Source: Betaproteobacteria bacterium (GTDB lineage: Bacteria; Pseudomonadota; Gammaproteobacteria; Burkholderiales; Casimicrobiaceae). Taken from it: 64,000 bases of DNA. The stretch covers positions 110,601 to 174,600 of the forward strand of contig JAAFJA010000009.1 in NCBI GenBank assembly GCA_013298765.1, in the 5' to 3' direction. A program made the position numbers and the translations under genes. The notes under the pieces are model-generated. The model saw only the letters and a list, made by a program, of their open reading frames with translations. It was not told the origin of the DNA and did no database searches. This document shows positions 52,560-62,190 of the stretch, piece by piece (the stretch's first letter is position 1; every line of letters begins with the position of its first letter).

Positions 52560-55448
52560 TTACGGCGGCAGCAGCCCGGTCAAGTAACTCTCGATTTGCG
52601 TATCGGTTCGGGTGGCCGGTGGTGAGGTTGAAAGCGCGCTGCTGGTGAGCGCGGTGCCGCGAAAGCCCAATAGGAAGCGGATCACTAGCAGCCCGTCGTT
52701 TTGCGCGGTTCGCTGACCGTTCCCGTCTACATCCAGAAGCGGGTGCAGCGAGGCGAGCTGCCGATGAATTAACTGCGGATGGGTACGCTCCGCAACCGGA
52801 TTGAGCGCCGCGTTTTGCATCGGTTCGGCGCTCGGGTTTCCAAGAAAGCGCTGAATCAACAGTCCGTCGGTCGTGGCTGAATAGGCATTCGTGCCGCCGC
52901 TTGCGTCAATGTCGAGATGTGCTTTGAAGAGCGGTACGTCAAGCGCGCCCATCGGCGCGGCGATCTCGCGATGACCGAGCACGTGCAAGGTGCTGCTCTC
53001 GCCCCAACATTGCACGCCTCCGTTCACCGCTGCGCAGGTATGAAACGGCCCCGCCGATACGTCGGTCACGCCGCTTCCTTCTGGCAACACCAAGACTGGC
53101 GTCAATGCGGGCGTTGACGATACCGCGCCGAGCCCTAGCTGACCAGCGCTGTTGTCGCCCCAGCAATAGAGACCGCCGTTTGCGACGGCGCAGGTGTGTG
53201 AATTGCTCGCGGCGACTACAGTGACGCCCACGCCTGCTGGCATCGCTGATACCGGAAGCAAACTTCCAGCGGCGCTGCCGTTGCCTAGTCTCCCATTGTT
53301 TGCCCCCCAACACTGCACACCGCCACTCACCACGGCGCAGGTGTGCTGAGCGGCGGCTGAAACCGCCGTCGCGCTCGAACCCGCTGCAATGGCCGCGACT
53401 GGAAGCGCGCTGTTGTTGGTGGAACCGTTGCCGAGTTTGCCGCTGTTGTTTGATCCCCAGCATTGCGCGCCGTCCGCGACGATCGCGCACACATGCGCGC
53501 CGCCAGCGGAGACGCCGTTATCGCCGAACACAGAAACGGAGGAGACGTTGCCACCGGCCGGGAACACAGAGAAGAGACCGTTCGGTGCGGTGGATGTTCC
53601 GCCATTGCCGAGCTGACCCACATCATTGAGGCCCCAACAGGTCAAGCCGCCAGAGACGACGGCGCAGCGGTTCGCCGCGCCTGCGCTCACCTCTGTTGCG
53701 CCGCTGCCGCTGGGCAGAACGCTTGCGGGCGTGAGCTGCATCGAGCCCGAACTGGTGAACCCGAAACTGCCGCCCACGTTTTTGCCCCAGCACTGAACGC
53801 CGCCGTTGATCACGGCGCAACTGTGTTCAACGCCCGCTGAAAACGACGTTACGCCGCTGCCTGCCGCGAATACGGTGGTAGGCAGGGCGCGCGTGAGCGA
53901 ATCACCTACACCGAGTTGCCCCCAAAAGTTAGTGCCCCAACATTGCACGCCGCCATTGCGTTGCATGCAGCTATTCAAATAGCTCACCGAAACCCGCGCG
54001 GGCGACGCGGCATTGGCAATCACGTGCAACGGGCTTGGTGCGGACGTGCTGCGCGCGGTGCCCAGCGCGCCCAAGCTGCTCGCGCCCCAGCAGCGAACGA
54101 CGCCTGCCACGAGCGCACAGCTGTGATCCTGCCCCGCCGCGAGCGCGGAGACGTTCGGCGGCGCTTGGGTCGCAGGCGTTGGCGCTGATTTGTTGCCGTC
54201 GGCGCCGAAGCCTAGCTCGCCGTCGTTGTTCGCACCCCAGCAAAATGTGCTTTGATTCACCACCGCGCAGCTGTGGAAATAGCCCGTCGCGACTGCGCTC
54301 ACGCCCGCGCTCGCGCCGTAAGGGCTGTGTTCATTGACACTGCTTCCGGCGATTCCCAATTGGCCTGAAGTGTTGTTGCCCCAGCAAGTAAGCCCGCCGT
54401 TGTTGATCGCGCAACTGTGACGACCGCCTACAGCGCTTGTGATAGCAGAGTAACCACTACCAGAAACAAACCGATCTATCGGGGCAGAACTGCTAGAAAT
54501 GCTGGTAGTCGAAATCTGACGAAATCCATTGCTACCCCAACACTTTACGCCAGAATTCACGATTGCGCAGCTAAAGTCGAGCCCGGCGGATACCGCGGTT
54601 GCGCTGCTCCCCGCTGCGATCACATCCACTGGCGACGTGCGCTGCGTGGTGCTGCCATCACCGAGACGACCGCTGCCGTTGTTTCCCCAACACTTCACAC
54701 CCCCAGCGACCACGGCGCAGGTGTGAAACTCACCCGCAGCGACCGCGGTCACTTGGCTTCCAGCCGGGAATACGTCAACCGGCGTATTGCGCTGCGTCGT
54801 GGTGCCATCGCCGAGTTGGCCGTTTACGTTGTAGCCCCAACACTTAAGCCCACCCGCGATGATCGCGCAGGTGTGAAAGCCACCTCCCGCAACGGCGGTC
54901 ACGCCGCTCCCGGCCGCGATTGCCTGCACCGGAACCAAGATCGGCGGGGTGAGCGACCCATTGCCGAGCTGTCCTCGGCCCGCGTTGCCCCAACACTGAA
55001 CGCCGCCATCCACCACGGCGCAGCTATGCGTTCCGCCCGCGGCGATAGCGCTCGCCGCTTCGGGGCGAATGATGGTCAGTGGCACGTTGAGCGTCGTACT
55101 TCCAGCGCTGCTGCTTGCAGTCAGCGCAATCGAATACGTTCGCGCAGCCGTGGGCGTGCCCGCAAAGCGCACGCTGCCGAACCCGTTATGCGTCATTGTT
55201 ATGTTTGGCGGCAGCCCCGACGCGCTTACCGACGAGGGCGCAGGCGTGCCGCCAATCGTGATCGACGCATCAAAGGGCAAGCCCACCGTGCCAAACGCTA
55301 GCGCGCCGCTCGCCAGCGTCGGTGCGGTTTGGGCGTGGAGCGAAGCGGGCGCACCGATACACAGCGCGACACTGATCGCGCACGCCGAAGAGAGCGCTTT
55401 CGTCCATTTCACAGCCATCGAGCCTTGCCGAATAAGTAGCTCGTTCAT
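52560..55448 (-). CDS. Secreted RCC1-like repeat protein with Ig-like head and EF-hand/dockerin-like tail
   Basis: A 962-residue exported protein, paralogue of the neighbouring RCC1-like gene. Signal peptide near residues 13-40 (ALCIGAPASLHAQ). Residues about 45-130 look like a putative Ig-like/He_PIG domain (GLPPNITMTHNGFGSVRFAG). Then come 14 RCC1-like repeats of the pattern HSCAVVxGGVxCWGxNxxGQ. The last 120 residues hold two EF-hand-like segments (LDIDASGGTNAYSATTDGLL and LDVDGNGQRTAQNDGLLVIR). The ATG at 55448 is chosen for its AAGGTGAC Shine-Dalgarno; a 39-residue longer frame lacks a signal-like start. Binding partner unknown. Confidence 0.85.
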   Translation of the reverse strand: MNELLIRQGSMAVKWTKALSSACAISVALCIGAPASLHAQTAPTLASGALAFGTVGLPFDASITIGGTPAPSSVSASGLPPNITMTHNGFGSVRFAGTPTAARTYSIALTASSSAGSTTLNVPLTIIRPEAASAIAAGGTHSCAVVDGGVQCWGNAGRGQLGNGSLTPPILVPVQAIAAGSGVTAVAGGGFHTCAIIAGGLKCWGYNVNGQLGDGTTTQRNTPVDVFPAGSQVTAVAAGEFHTCAVVAGGVKCWGNNGSGRLGDGSTTQRTSPVDVIAAGSSATAVSAGLDFSCAIVNSGVKCWGSNGFRQISTTSISSSSAPIDRFVSGSGYSAITSAVGGRHSCAINNGGLTCWGNNTSGQLGIAGSSVNEHSPYGASAGVSAVATGYFHSCAVVNQSTFCWGANNDGELGFGADGNKSAPTPATQAPPNVSALAAGQDHSCALVAGVVRCWGASSLGALGTARSTSAPSPLHVIANAASPARVSVSYLNSCMQRNGGVQCWGTNFWGQLGVGDSLTRALPTTVFAAGSGVTSFSAGVEHSCAVINGGVQCWGKNVGGSFGFTSSGSMQLTPASVLPSGSGATEVSAGAANRCAVVSGGLTCWGLNDVGQLGNGGTSTAPNGLFSVFPAGGNVSSVSVFGDNGVSAGGAHVCAIVADGAQCWGSNNSGKLGNGSTNNSALPVAAIAAGSSATAVSAAAQHTCAVVSGGVQCWGANNGRLGNGSAAGSLLPVSAMPAGVGVTVVAASNSHTCAVANGGLYCWGDNSAGQLGLGAVSSTPALTPVLVLPEGSGVTDVSAGPFHTCAAVNGGVQCWGESSTLHVLGHREIAAPMGALDVPLFKAHLDIDASGGTNAYSATTDGLLIQRFLGNPSAEPMQNAALNPVAERTHPQLIHRQLASLHPLLDVDGNGQRTAQNDGLLVIRFLLGFRGTALTSSALSTSPPATRTDTQIESYLTGLLPP

Positions 55449-55546
55449 TGACGTCACCTTTTTGAAAAACTGCAAACAAACAGAAGCCGACGCACAGCCT
55501 GCGCTGCGGCCGCCTTGGCTCGATTGGGTTGTGGCGAATCGATCCA

Positions 55547-57142
55547 TCAGAAACTCGTGCCGCATTTTGTGTTCACGTGTTGCCTTACACCCGCTGGCGT
55601 GGTGTGTACCGCGTTGGCGGGTAGTTCGATTGCGTTCAATAGTGCGTCGTCGCCAACGCCTTGCATCAGCCGCACCAGAATCAATGCATCGCGAAATGCT
55701 TCTGCCGACGTTGCGGCGCGCCCAAACACTTCATAGCGCTCTCCCTTGCCGATGAAGGCTTCGATGAGTGCGGCCGAGTTTCGCGTGCCGGTGAGCGTGA
55801 AGCCATCGGTGAGGCCCGTGTCGCGCATGCCGAGCAAGTAGCGAAGCAACAGCACACCATCGACTTCAGCGGTACGTTGCGTGTCGCCATCAATGTCAAG
55901 ATTGCAAGCGGCGCTTGGAAAGCGGTCAAACCCAGACGCGCCCGATCCACCGCGCACCAGGCGCACGAAGTAGGCCTCGGTCTTGAATCGATACGGGGAA
56001 GTAAATCCATCGGCAAAATTGGTAGGCCACGCGTGGCTTGCGTTAGCGCTTGCCGTGGTGGACGACCAGTGGTTGTTGATCTCAAGGACATTGCCAACTT
56101 GTGTCGTTCCGAGTGGCGTGTTCGGAAACGTTGTGGTGTCGAACGTCGGAGCGGTGTTCGTCCGCACCAAGCTCTGCAGCTCTTTAGTGTTCGGCAACCT
56201 CCAATCACTAAAACCCAAATGATTCGCACTGTTGCGGGCGCTGACTTCGTGAAGCGCATCGATCCATGTGTAGCGTTGCGCCGTGCCAGCGTCGCAACTC
56301 GCACCAGACAGTCCGATTGAGCAGCGATCCCAGATCAAACCTGTGGTCGTATCCGTCACCGTGCCGTCGGGGTTCGTTTGATACACCGAGAGAGCGGGCG
56401 GCGCGGCGGAGTGAACGAGTCGCACGAAACGGCTAGTCGATTTGATGCTCACTTGCGGCCCGCCACGCTCGTGATAGAAGACGGCCCAGGCCAATCCCGT
56501 GCTGGATGAGCTTGCGTCAGCGCTCCAGTAGCGCTCGCCCTCAGTTTGCGGAAAATAAGTGCTATCGATCGGAAGCGAGACCGCGCCTAAGTGCGAAATG
56601 CTGAATAGCTCGCGGATGTTCGGCACGCGCCAGCCGCTGCTCGCGCCGCATCGCGCGGGTGTGTTGTGCCCCGCATTTGGGAATGTCGAGCCGTTGACGG
56701 TGGCCCAGGCTCCGCTCTGCGCTTGCAGACTCCACATCAATCCAGTGACGTTGTCCCTCGTACACGCCCAGTCGGTCGCGGGCGTGGCCGATGGCGTTGC
56801 GGTACGGTTCGCAACCAAGGTGCCGGTGCAGAGATTCAGCCCGGTGGTCGTGCCCTCGGGCGATCCATTCCAGCAGATGCGAGTGAAATCAAAACCTTCA
56901 GCGCCCGCGCCAACCTTTGTTAGAACGCCGGCTGCGTTCGCCGCATCGCGACCGTAGCGCGCGTCTTGATGCGGCAACGTACCATCGTTTCCAACACTTG
57001 CCGCATTGCACGTGGCGAGCGTGTTGTTTGGGTTGAAGCAAAACGATTGCCCGGTGTCGTTCAAGAGGCCGGTCTGCGCGCGTGGCTCAAACGCCACCGC
57101 GTAAAGGAAGAGCACAACCGCGACGATGCGTTTGAGTTTCAT
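55547..57142 (-). CDS. Secreted DUF1566 (Lcl) protein with dockerin-like tail
   Basis: A 531-residue exported protein with a signal peptide (MKLKRIVAVVLFLYAVAFEP). Two DUF1566/Lcl domains follow: the first at about residues 118-245 (GLMWSLQAQSGAWATV, SGWRVPNIRELFSI, FVRLVH) and the second at about 265-410 (GLIWDRCSIGLSG, WRLPNTKELQSLV, FVRLVRGG). The C-terminus carries CNLDIDGDTQRTAEVDGVLL, like the tails of the two RCC1 proteins. Lcl domains can bind sulfated glycans or collagen in other bacteria. The ATG at 57142 lies in the divergent region shared with the hydrolase gene; an upstream in-frame extension has no signal sequence. Confidence 0.82.
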   Translation of the reverse strand: MKLKRIVAVVLFLYAVAFEPRAQTGLLNDTGQSFCFNPNNTLATCNAASVGNDGTLPHQDARYGRDAANAAGVLTKVGAGAEGFDFTRICWNGSPEGTTTGLNLCTGTLVANRTATPSATPATDWACTRDNVTGLMWSLQAQSGAWATVNGSTFPNAGHNTPARCGASSGWRVPNIRELFSISHLGAVSLPIDSTYFPQTEGERYWSADASSSSTGLAWAVFYHERGGPQVSIKSTSRFVRLVHSAAPPALSVYQTNPDGTVTDTTTGLIWDRCSIGLSGASCDAGTAQRYTWIDALHEVSARNSANHLGFSDWRLPNTKELQSLVRTNTAPTFDTTTFPNTPLGTTQVGNVLEINNHWSSTTASANASHAWPTNFADGFTSPYRFKTEAYFVRLVRGGSGASGFDRFPSAACNLDIDGDTQRTAEVDGVLLLRYLLGMRDTGLTDGFTLTGTRNSAALIEAFIGKGERYEVFGRAATSAEAFRDALILVRLMQGVGDDALLNAIELPANAVHTTPAGVRQHVNTKCGTSF

Positions 57143-57283
57143 AGAGTTACACCTGATACTTGCACGCCCCATGAACGGATTCTTTGCGTGAATCACGCCA
57201 CCATCCCGCGCGATCGTTGCCACGCATGGCGTGAAATGTCCGCGAATTGCGTTTGCGAGGAGAGACACCGAAGGAAAGTGCTT

Positions 57284-58465
57284 ATGAATCGATTGCTCGC
57301 CGCGTTTGCCATTCAAACCTTGTTCGCATCAACCCTCGGGGCGCAGTCTTTACAGACTCAAGAAGAGGGCACCCAAGCGCCGCAACTCGCCGCTGACTTG
57401 TTCGAAGCGGTCGCCAAAGTGCCGGTGACGGTGCAGCCGATGTTTGGCGATCCGCGAAGCGGCGAAATGATCGTGACCCATTTCAAGCCTCCGGGCAATG
57501 GACCGTTTCCGGCGGTCATCATGCACCACGGTCGGTCTGACTCTGATCGCGCGAATCCTGGGCGCTGGCGCTATGTAGAGATTGCACGCTATTGGACGCG
57601 TCGTGGCGTCGCGGTGTTTGTACCAACCCGACTTGGCTATGGCGACACCGGGCTTGAGCCCGATCCGGAATACACCGGCGAGTGCAATCGAAAGCGCTAT
57701 GACATCGCCGCCAAAGTGACTGCGACGCAATCGCTCGCGGCGATTGAATTTGCGATCAAACAACCCTGGGTCGACAAAAACAAAGTGATTGTGATGGGCC
57801 AATCGATGGGCGGTTTCACGACGATTGCGACGATGGAAGCGAAGCATCCGAGCGTGATCGCGGCGATCAATTTCGCAGGCGGCGGTGGCGGCAATCCGAA
57901 AGAGCGACCTCGCGACCCCTGCGGCCATTCGCAAATGGGTAGTGTGTTTGCGCAAGCCGGTAAAGTAAACGCAGGCGCAACTCCGATGCTTTGGCTTTAC
58001 GCCGAAAACGATCTGTATTGGGGCGCATCGATTCCACGCAAATGGCATGAGGCGTACACGGGCGCGGGCGGCAGGGCCGAGTTCGTGATGTTTCCATCGA
58101 TTGGCAACGACGGCCATTCGATGATCGGCACAGGACGTAGTTTTTGGCGTCCAGTGGTCGACAAATTTGTCGCGAAGTTCGGAATCGCTGCGCCTCAATC
58201 GAAAGACGCTCCGGTGGCAACCAATTTCGCCGCGATCGACGATGGCAGCAAGCTCCCGCTCGTCAAACCCGAAGTGAAGACCGATGGTTACCGGAGATTT
58301 CTGAATGCTGACGTGCCGCGTGCATTTGCGATTGGGCCGAAAGGCGAGTGGTCATTCCAGTCGGGCGACGATGCCATGAAACGTGCGCTTGAACGCTGCG
58401 CGCAGTTTGCGAAGACGGACTGCAAACTCTATGCAGTCGATGATGCAGTGGTTTGGAAAGGCTAG
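57284..58465 (+). CDS. Secreted alpha/beta hydrolase (dienelactone hydrolase-like)
   Basis: A 393-residue exported alpha/beta hydrolase. The signal peptide is about 20 residues (NRLLAAFAIQTLFASTLGAQ). The nucleophile Ser lies in VMGQSMGGFTT, the Asp in LYAENDLYWG and the His in GNDGHSMIG. After the hydrolase part, residues about 330-393 form a small separate domain with LERCAQFAKTDCKLYAVDDA, whose Cys pair could bond outside the cell. The ATG at 57284 has an AAGGAAAG Shine-Dalgarno. Substrate is unknown. Confidence 0.83.
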   Translation: MNRLLAAFAIQTLFASTLGAQSLQTQEEGTQAPQLAADLFEAVAKVPVTVQPMFGDPRSGEMIVTHFKPPGNGPFPAVIMHHGRSDSDRANPGRWRYVEIARYWTRRGVAVFVPTRLGYGDTGLEPDPEYTGECNRKRYDIAAKVTATQSLAAIEFAIKQPWVDKNKVIVMGQSMGGFTTIATMEAKHPSVIAAINFAGGGGGNPKERPRDPCGHSQMGSVFAQAGKVNAGATPMLWLYAENDLYWGASIPRKWHEAYTGAGGRAEFVMFPSIGNDGHSMIGTGRSFWRPVVDKFVAKFGIAAPQSKDAPVATNFAAIDDGSKLPLVKPEVKTDGYRRFLNADVPRAFAIGPKGEWSFQSGDDAMKRALERCAQFAKTDCKLYAVDDAVVWKG

Positions 58466-58550
58466 TCGTCAACTCAGTGGCGTGATTGAGCGCGCGAATA
58501 CGTTTAAACCGGAATACACGCTCAAAAATTCACTTCACCTTGGAGTCATC

Positions 58551-59378
58551 ATGCGTTTTCGCTTTGTTCAACAGTTTTTCTCTGCGGTTTCGTTGGTCTC
58601 GATCAGCATGATCGCGTCGGCTCAAACCTGCACGCCGATCAACGTGGTTCCGGTCACCCTTGGCACGCCTGGAAAGTATTGCATGACCCAATCGATCTCA
58701 ACCGCGCTCACGAGCGGTGTGGCGATCTCGGTCACGGCGGCGGATGTACATATCGACTTGGGCGGTTTCATCTTGGATGGCTCCGCAGGCGGCACGTCGT
58801 CCACGGCCACCGCGATCTTTCACAACTCGTGGCAACGCGGCTTTCGATTGTCCAACGGCACCATTCGCGGTTTCAATGCGGCCGTTAACGCGGGCATCTA
58901 CGCGACCAACCCAAACCCTGTCTTGATCGAAGACGTACGTATTGAAGCCTCTCGCGGGCAAGCGCTCATCGTGGTTGGCGATCATTCAATCGTCCGCCGG
59001 GTGAGTATTGAAGGTGTCGTGCCACGGGTCGGACAAACCAGCGCGAGTGGAGTTATTGCGAGTGGGGTGCGTCAGCGCTTCATTGATCTCGACATTTCAG
59101 GCATCGCTGAGGCAAGCGGCGGGGTAGGCCACGGCGTCACCTGCTCGGGTTGCACGGGCGCGATGCTTGAGGGCAGCCGAATTGCCGGCGGCGATGGCGC
59201 GGGCATCTTTCGCGGCGCGTGGCTGGGCGGTTCATCGATCGCGCGCCGCAACGCCATTCACAACGCCGACGAAGGGCTTCGCTTCTCCGGCACAGGCTCG
59301 AAATACCAGGACAATTTGTTCACAGGCGTAGCGACTTCGGTGATCGGAACCGCGACTGACGCGGGCGGCAACTTTTGA
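58551..59378 (+). CDS. Secreted right-handed beta-helix protein
   Basis: A 275-residue exported protein with a signal peptide ending MIASAQ. The body has repeated short strands typical of parallel beta-helices: VHIDLGGFILDG, FRLSNGTIRGF, VLIEDVRIEAS, SIVRRVSIEG, SSIARRNAIHN and GSKYQDNLFTG. These repeat every 22-25 residues, as in pectate lyase and NosD-like proteins. No catalytic residues can be assigned. The ATG at 58551 is chosen for the signal peptide; the frame is open upstream within the hydrolase gene. Confidence 0.78.
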   Translation: MRFRFVQQFFSAVSLVSISMIASAQTCTPINVVPVTLGTPGKYCMTQSISTALTSGVAISVTAADVHIDLGGFILDGSAGGTSSTATAIFHNSWQRGFRLSNGTIRGFNAAVNAGIYATNPNPVLIEDVRIEASRGQALIVVGDHSIVRRVSIEGVVPRVGQTSASGVIASGVRQRFIDLDISGIAEASGGVGHGVTCSGCTGAMLEGSRIAGGDGAGIFRGAWLGGSSIARRNAIHNADEGLRFSGTGSKYQDNLFTGVATSVIGTATDAGGNF

Positions 59379-59504
59379 CCGCCGCATCACGCGCTCGCTG
59401 ACGAAACACCAGCTGCGATCCGAATTGCGACGAATGACATTGACACTGGCGTATTTACAGCTATCCTTTTCGGCTCGCAGCAAATTGTTTCGTGGAGCGT
59501 AGTT

Positions 59505-62183
59505 ATGCGGTTAAGTGTTTTGTCGGTGGTCGGCTTCGCGATTCTGGCCTCTTCGTTGAGCACAGCGCAAGAAGCACATCGCGCTTTCTGGCGTGGTCAG
59601 TGGGTGAAATATGTCGAGGTGGAAGGCTATGCTGTCACCGAAGGCGATATCAAGATTGGCCCGATTGCAGAAGTGCGCGAATGGACACGTCTGATGGAGC
59701 AGGGCGAGCGTGAATCTGCTCGCATGCAAAAAGCGCTCACCATCGCCTCCGCGACGAATCTTTGGAACTTGCGCGATGCTTCAGGCGTGGTGCAAGTGCC
59801 CTACGTCATCACCACCAATGTTTCCGGGGTGCAACCGGCGATTGATGAAGTCAATCGCGTGCTCGCTGGCGTGCTGCGCTGGATTCCGCGCACAACGGAA
59901 GTTGACTATGTTGACTTCAACTTAGCCACGGCGGGCCGAGGCGCGTGTGCGAGCTTTGTCGGTCGACGCGGCGGCCGTCAAGAAATCACGGGCGACCCGC
60001 TTTGTTCTACGTCCACCATCGTTCACGAAATGGGCCATGCGCTGGGCCTTTGGCATTCGCAACAAGACGCGAGCGCGAATGCCTTCATCGATTTCCGACT
60101 CGACAAAATGGAGCCGGGTTCGCGTAGCAACAGCCAGCCGATTTTTGGCGCACGAACGTTGAGCGGCTATGACTATGCCTCCATCATGCATTACACGCGT
60201 ACGGGCTTTTCCGCGTCAAGTGAGAATCGTTTCGCGCTTGAAACGAAGCCGCCTGGAATGTTGTTGACGCCGCTTTCCACCTATTCGCCAGGTGACCTCG
60301 ATGCGCTCTTCAGGCTCTACGGTAGAACGCCAACGACCACTACGATTCACACCAACCCGAGCGGCCTTCGCGTTGTGGTCAATGGCGTATCAACGACGAC
60401 ACCGGCCACATTTAACTGGCCGATTGGATCGGTGCAGCGAATTTGGGTTGAGGATGGTCTGCAATCTACGGGCGGATTCCGTCATGCCTTCGGTCGTTGG
60501 AGCCATGATCGTGCAACAACGCCTTCATCGCAGCTCACCTGGCAAGTGCGCGCCGGAGATGGCGGGCTCGGGGAGCCAACCGATGCGCCGTCGGATACAG
60601 TAATCACGGCGAACTTCGTGCGCCTCATTGATGTTCAAACCACGCCAGCGCAGCAAACCGGCGGCAGCGTGAGCTTTACACCGCAGCGCGCGCCGTGGCC
60701 AGGCACACAGTCGCTCTACCCGCAGTTTTCAAGGTTCACGCTGGGCGCGCAGCCCGCGAGTGGCTTCGAACATTTCTTCATTTGGGATAGCGCGTTCGCT
60801 TCCAGCGGTGGCCCCGGTGTTCGCCGCAACGTGACCCTTGACATCACTGGCAACACGCCGCTCCAAACCTTGGGGGCCAACTTTCATAACGGTGCCGCCA
60901 TCGCGCTCGATATCATCGGCGCTGGGACGGAAGATAGCGTTTCTGTTCGCGTTACGCCGCCGGGCGGAAGCGCTGCCAGTCAAACCGCGCCGCGACTCGC
61001 GCGCACGACACCTGGCACCTGGAAATTTGAGCTCACGCCCTCGCAAACCGTCGGCACATCAATTCGCTACGGTGCCGACGGCAATGAGGGGTTTGACGAC
61101 CCGGCCGCTGGCACGATCGATATGCCAGCAAGCGGCGTGCGCCGCGCGGCGCTCCGGGTGCTTCGCGAAGTGCGGCCTTTCCGCGCAGTGGATCCGAGCT
61201 GCGCGGGCGGGGTAACGCTTTCCGATTCGTCGCAGTGGCTGCGCACCGGATCGCCGCTCTCTGTGACCCTTTCTAGCAACAACGTTGGCGTATTCACTGG
61301 CTGGAGCGGAACGCTTTCCGGCACGTCACTTACCCAAAACATCAGCGTGGGCTCAAATGTGCCGGAGTTCGTAGCGAACTTCAATTCCATCAGCGAACCC
61401 CTCGTGCTCGGTAGTGTCTCGCCCTCGTTCGTGGGCGATGAAACCCAAAACACAACGCTCATCTTGCGCGGAAGCGGCTTCACCAGCACATCCCAAGTCT
61501 GGATTGGTAACAACGTGTTCCCATCGACGTTTGTCGATTCACGCACCATGCGCGTGCAGGCGACGCGCGCCCTTCTGGCGGCGGGACGTTTACCGATCTA
61601 CGTTCGTAATTCGCTCGGATTTAGCTGCTTCGCATCCACTGATGCCCTAGCAGTTGATGTGCTCGAAGTGGGCCAAAGCGCTACCGCAACAGTCACCGAG
61701 TTTTACAACCCGGATCTCGACTATTACTTCATGACCGGTCGCGCCATCGACAAGCAAATTCTGGATGGTCGTCCCGAATGGCGTCGCACGGGGCAAGACT
61801 TCAAAATCTTCTCGCAACAAAGCGATGGCGCGCTGCCTTTCGAGCGATTCTTCTTCGCGAATGCGGCACGCGCGGGGCTGCGAGGCACGCATTTCTACAC
61901 CTCGCTCGCCAATGAGCAGCGCCTGTTGACTTCGCTCAATACGAAGAATGAAGCGCTTCGCGCAAAGCCCTTCCTTGAAGGCGTTGAGGGCTACACCATC
62001 GAAACGCTCGCAAACGGAACATGCCCATCGCAAACAATTCCGGTGTATCGCGCATTCCGTGGCCCGCCGCGCTTCAATGACGACGCGAATCATCGCTTCA
62101 GTACATCCCTGACGCAGCATCAAGAGATGATCAACCGCCTAGGCTGGGCTGACGAAGGCATCGTGTTCTGCGCGGTGCAGTAG
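59505..62183 (+). CDS. Secreted astacin-type metalloprotease with TIG and DUF5648-like domains
   Basis: An 892-residue exported protease. Signal peptide residues about 1-21. The zinc motif HEMGHALGLWH is at 174-184 and the Met-turn SIMHY at 226-230, as in M12A astacins, although the residues after the third His differ from the usual Glu-Arg pattern. Beta-rich regions follow, including a TIG/IPT domain at about 630-705 (LVLGSVSPSFVGDETQNTTL). The C-terminal 165 residues are DUF5648-like (TVTEFYNPDLDYYFMTG, GTHFYTSLANEQRLL). It is likely cell-surface or secreted. Confidence 0.87.
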   Translation: MRLSVLSVVGFAILASSLSTAQEAHRAFWRGQWVKYVEVEGYAVTEGDIKIGPIAEVREWTRLMEQGERESARMQKALTIASATNLWNLRDASGVVQVPYVITTNVSGVQPAIDEVNRVLAGVLRWIPRTTEVDYVDFNLATAGRGACASFVGRRGGRQEITGDPLCSTSTIVHEMGHALGLWHSQQDASANAFIDFRLDKMEPGSRSNSQPIFGARTLSGYDYASIMHYTRTGFSASSENRFALETKPPGMLLTPLSTYSPGDLDALFRLYGRTPTTTTIHTNPSGLRVVVNGVSTTTPATFNWPIGSVQRIWVEDGLQSTGGFRHAFGRWSHDRATTPSSQLTWQVRAGDGGLGEPTDAPSDTVITANFVRLIDVQTTPAQQTGGSVSFTPQRAPWPGTQSLYPQFSRFTLGAQPASGFEHFFIWDSAFASSGGPGVRRNVTLDITGNTPLQTLGANFHNGAAIALDIIGAGTEDSVSVRVTPPGGSAASQTAPRLARTTPGTWKFELTPSQTVGTSIRYGADGNEGFDDPAAGTIDMPASGVRRAALRVLREVRPFRAVDPSCAGGVTLSDSSQWLRTGSPLSVTLSSNNVGVFTGWSGTLSGTSLTQNISVGSNVPEFVANFNSISEPLVLGSVSPSFVGDETQNTTLILRGSGFTSTSQVWIGNNVFPSTFVDSRTMRVQATRALLAAGRLPIYVRNSLGFSCFASTDALAVDVLEVGQSATATVTEFYNPDLDYYFMTGRAIDKQILDGRPEWRRTGQDFKIFSQQSDGALPFERFFFANAARAGLRGTHFYTSLANEQRLLTSLNTKNEALRAKPFLEGVEGYTIETLANGTCPSQTIPVYRAFRGPPRFNDDANHRFSTSLTQHQEMINRLGWADEGIVFCAVQ

Positions 62184-62190
62184 CGAAAAA

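Noticed and set aside
54417-55301. 294-codon frame antisense to the second RCC1-like gene
   Set aside because: Arg/Ala-rich, low-complexity translation mirroring the repeats on the other strand; no start signal or domain.
50044-55448. Possible CRISPR or minisatellite because of regularly spaced similar DNA
   Set aside because: The periodicity is about 140-160 bp, in frame, and encodes diverged RCC1 repeats; there are no identical short repeats with unique spacers.
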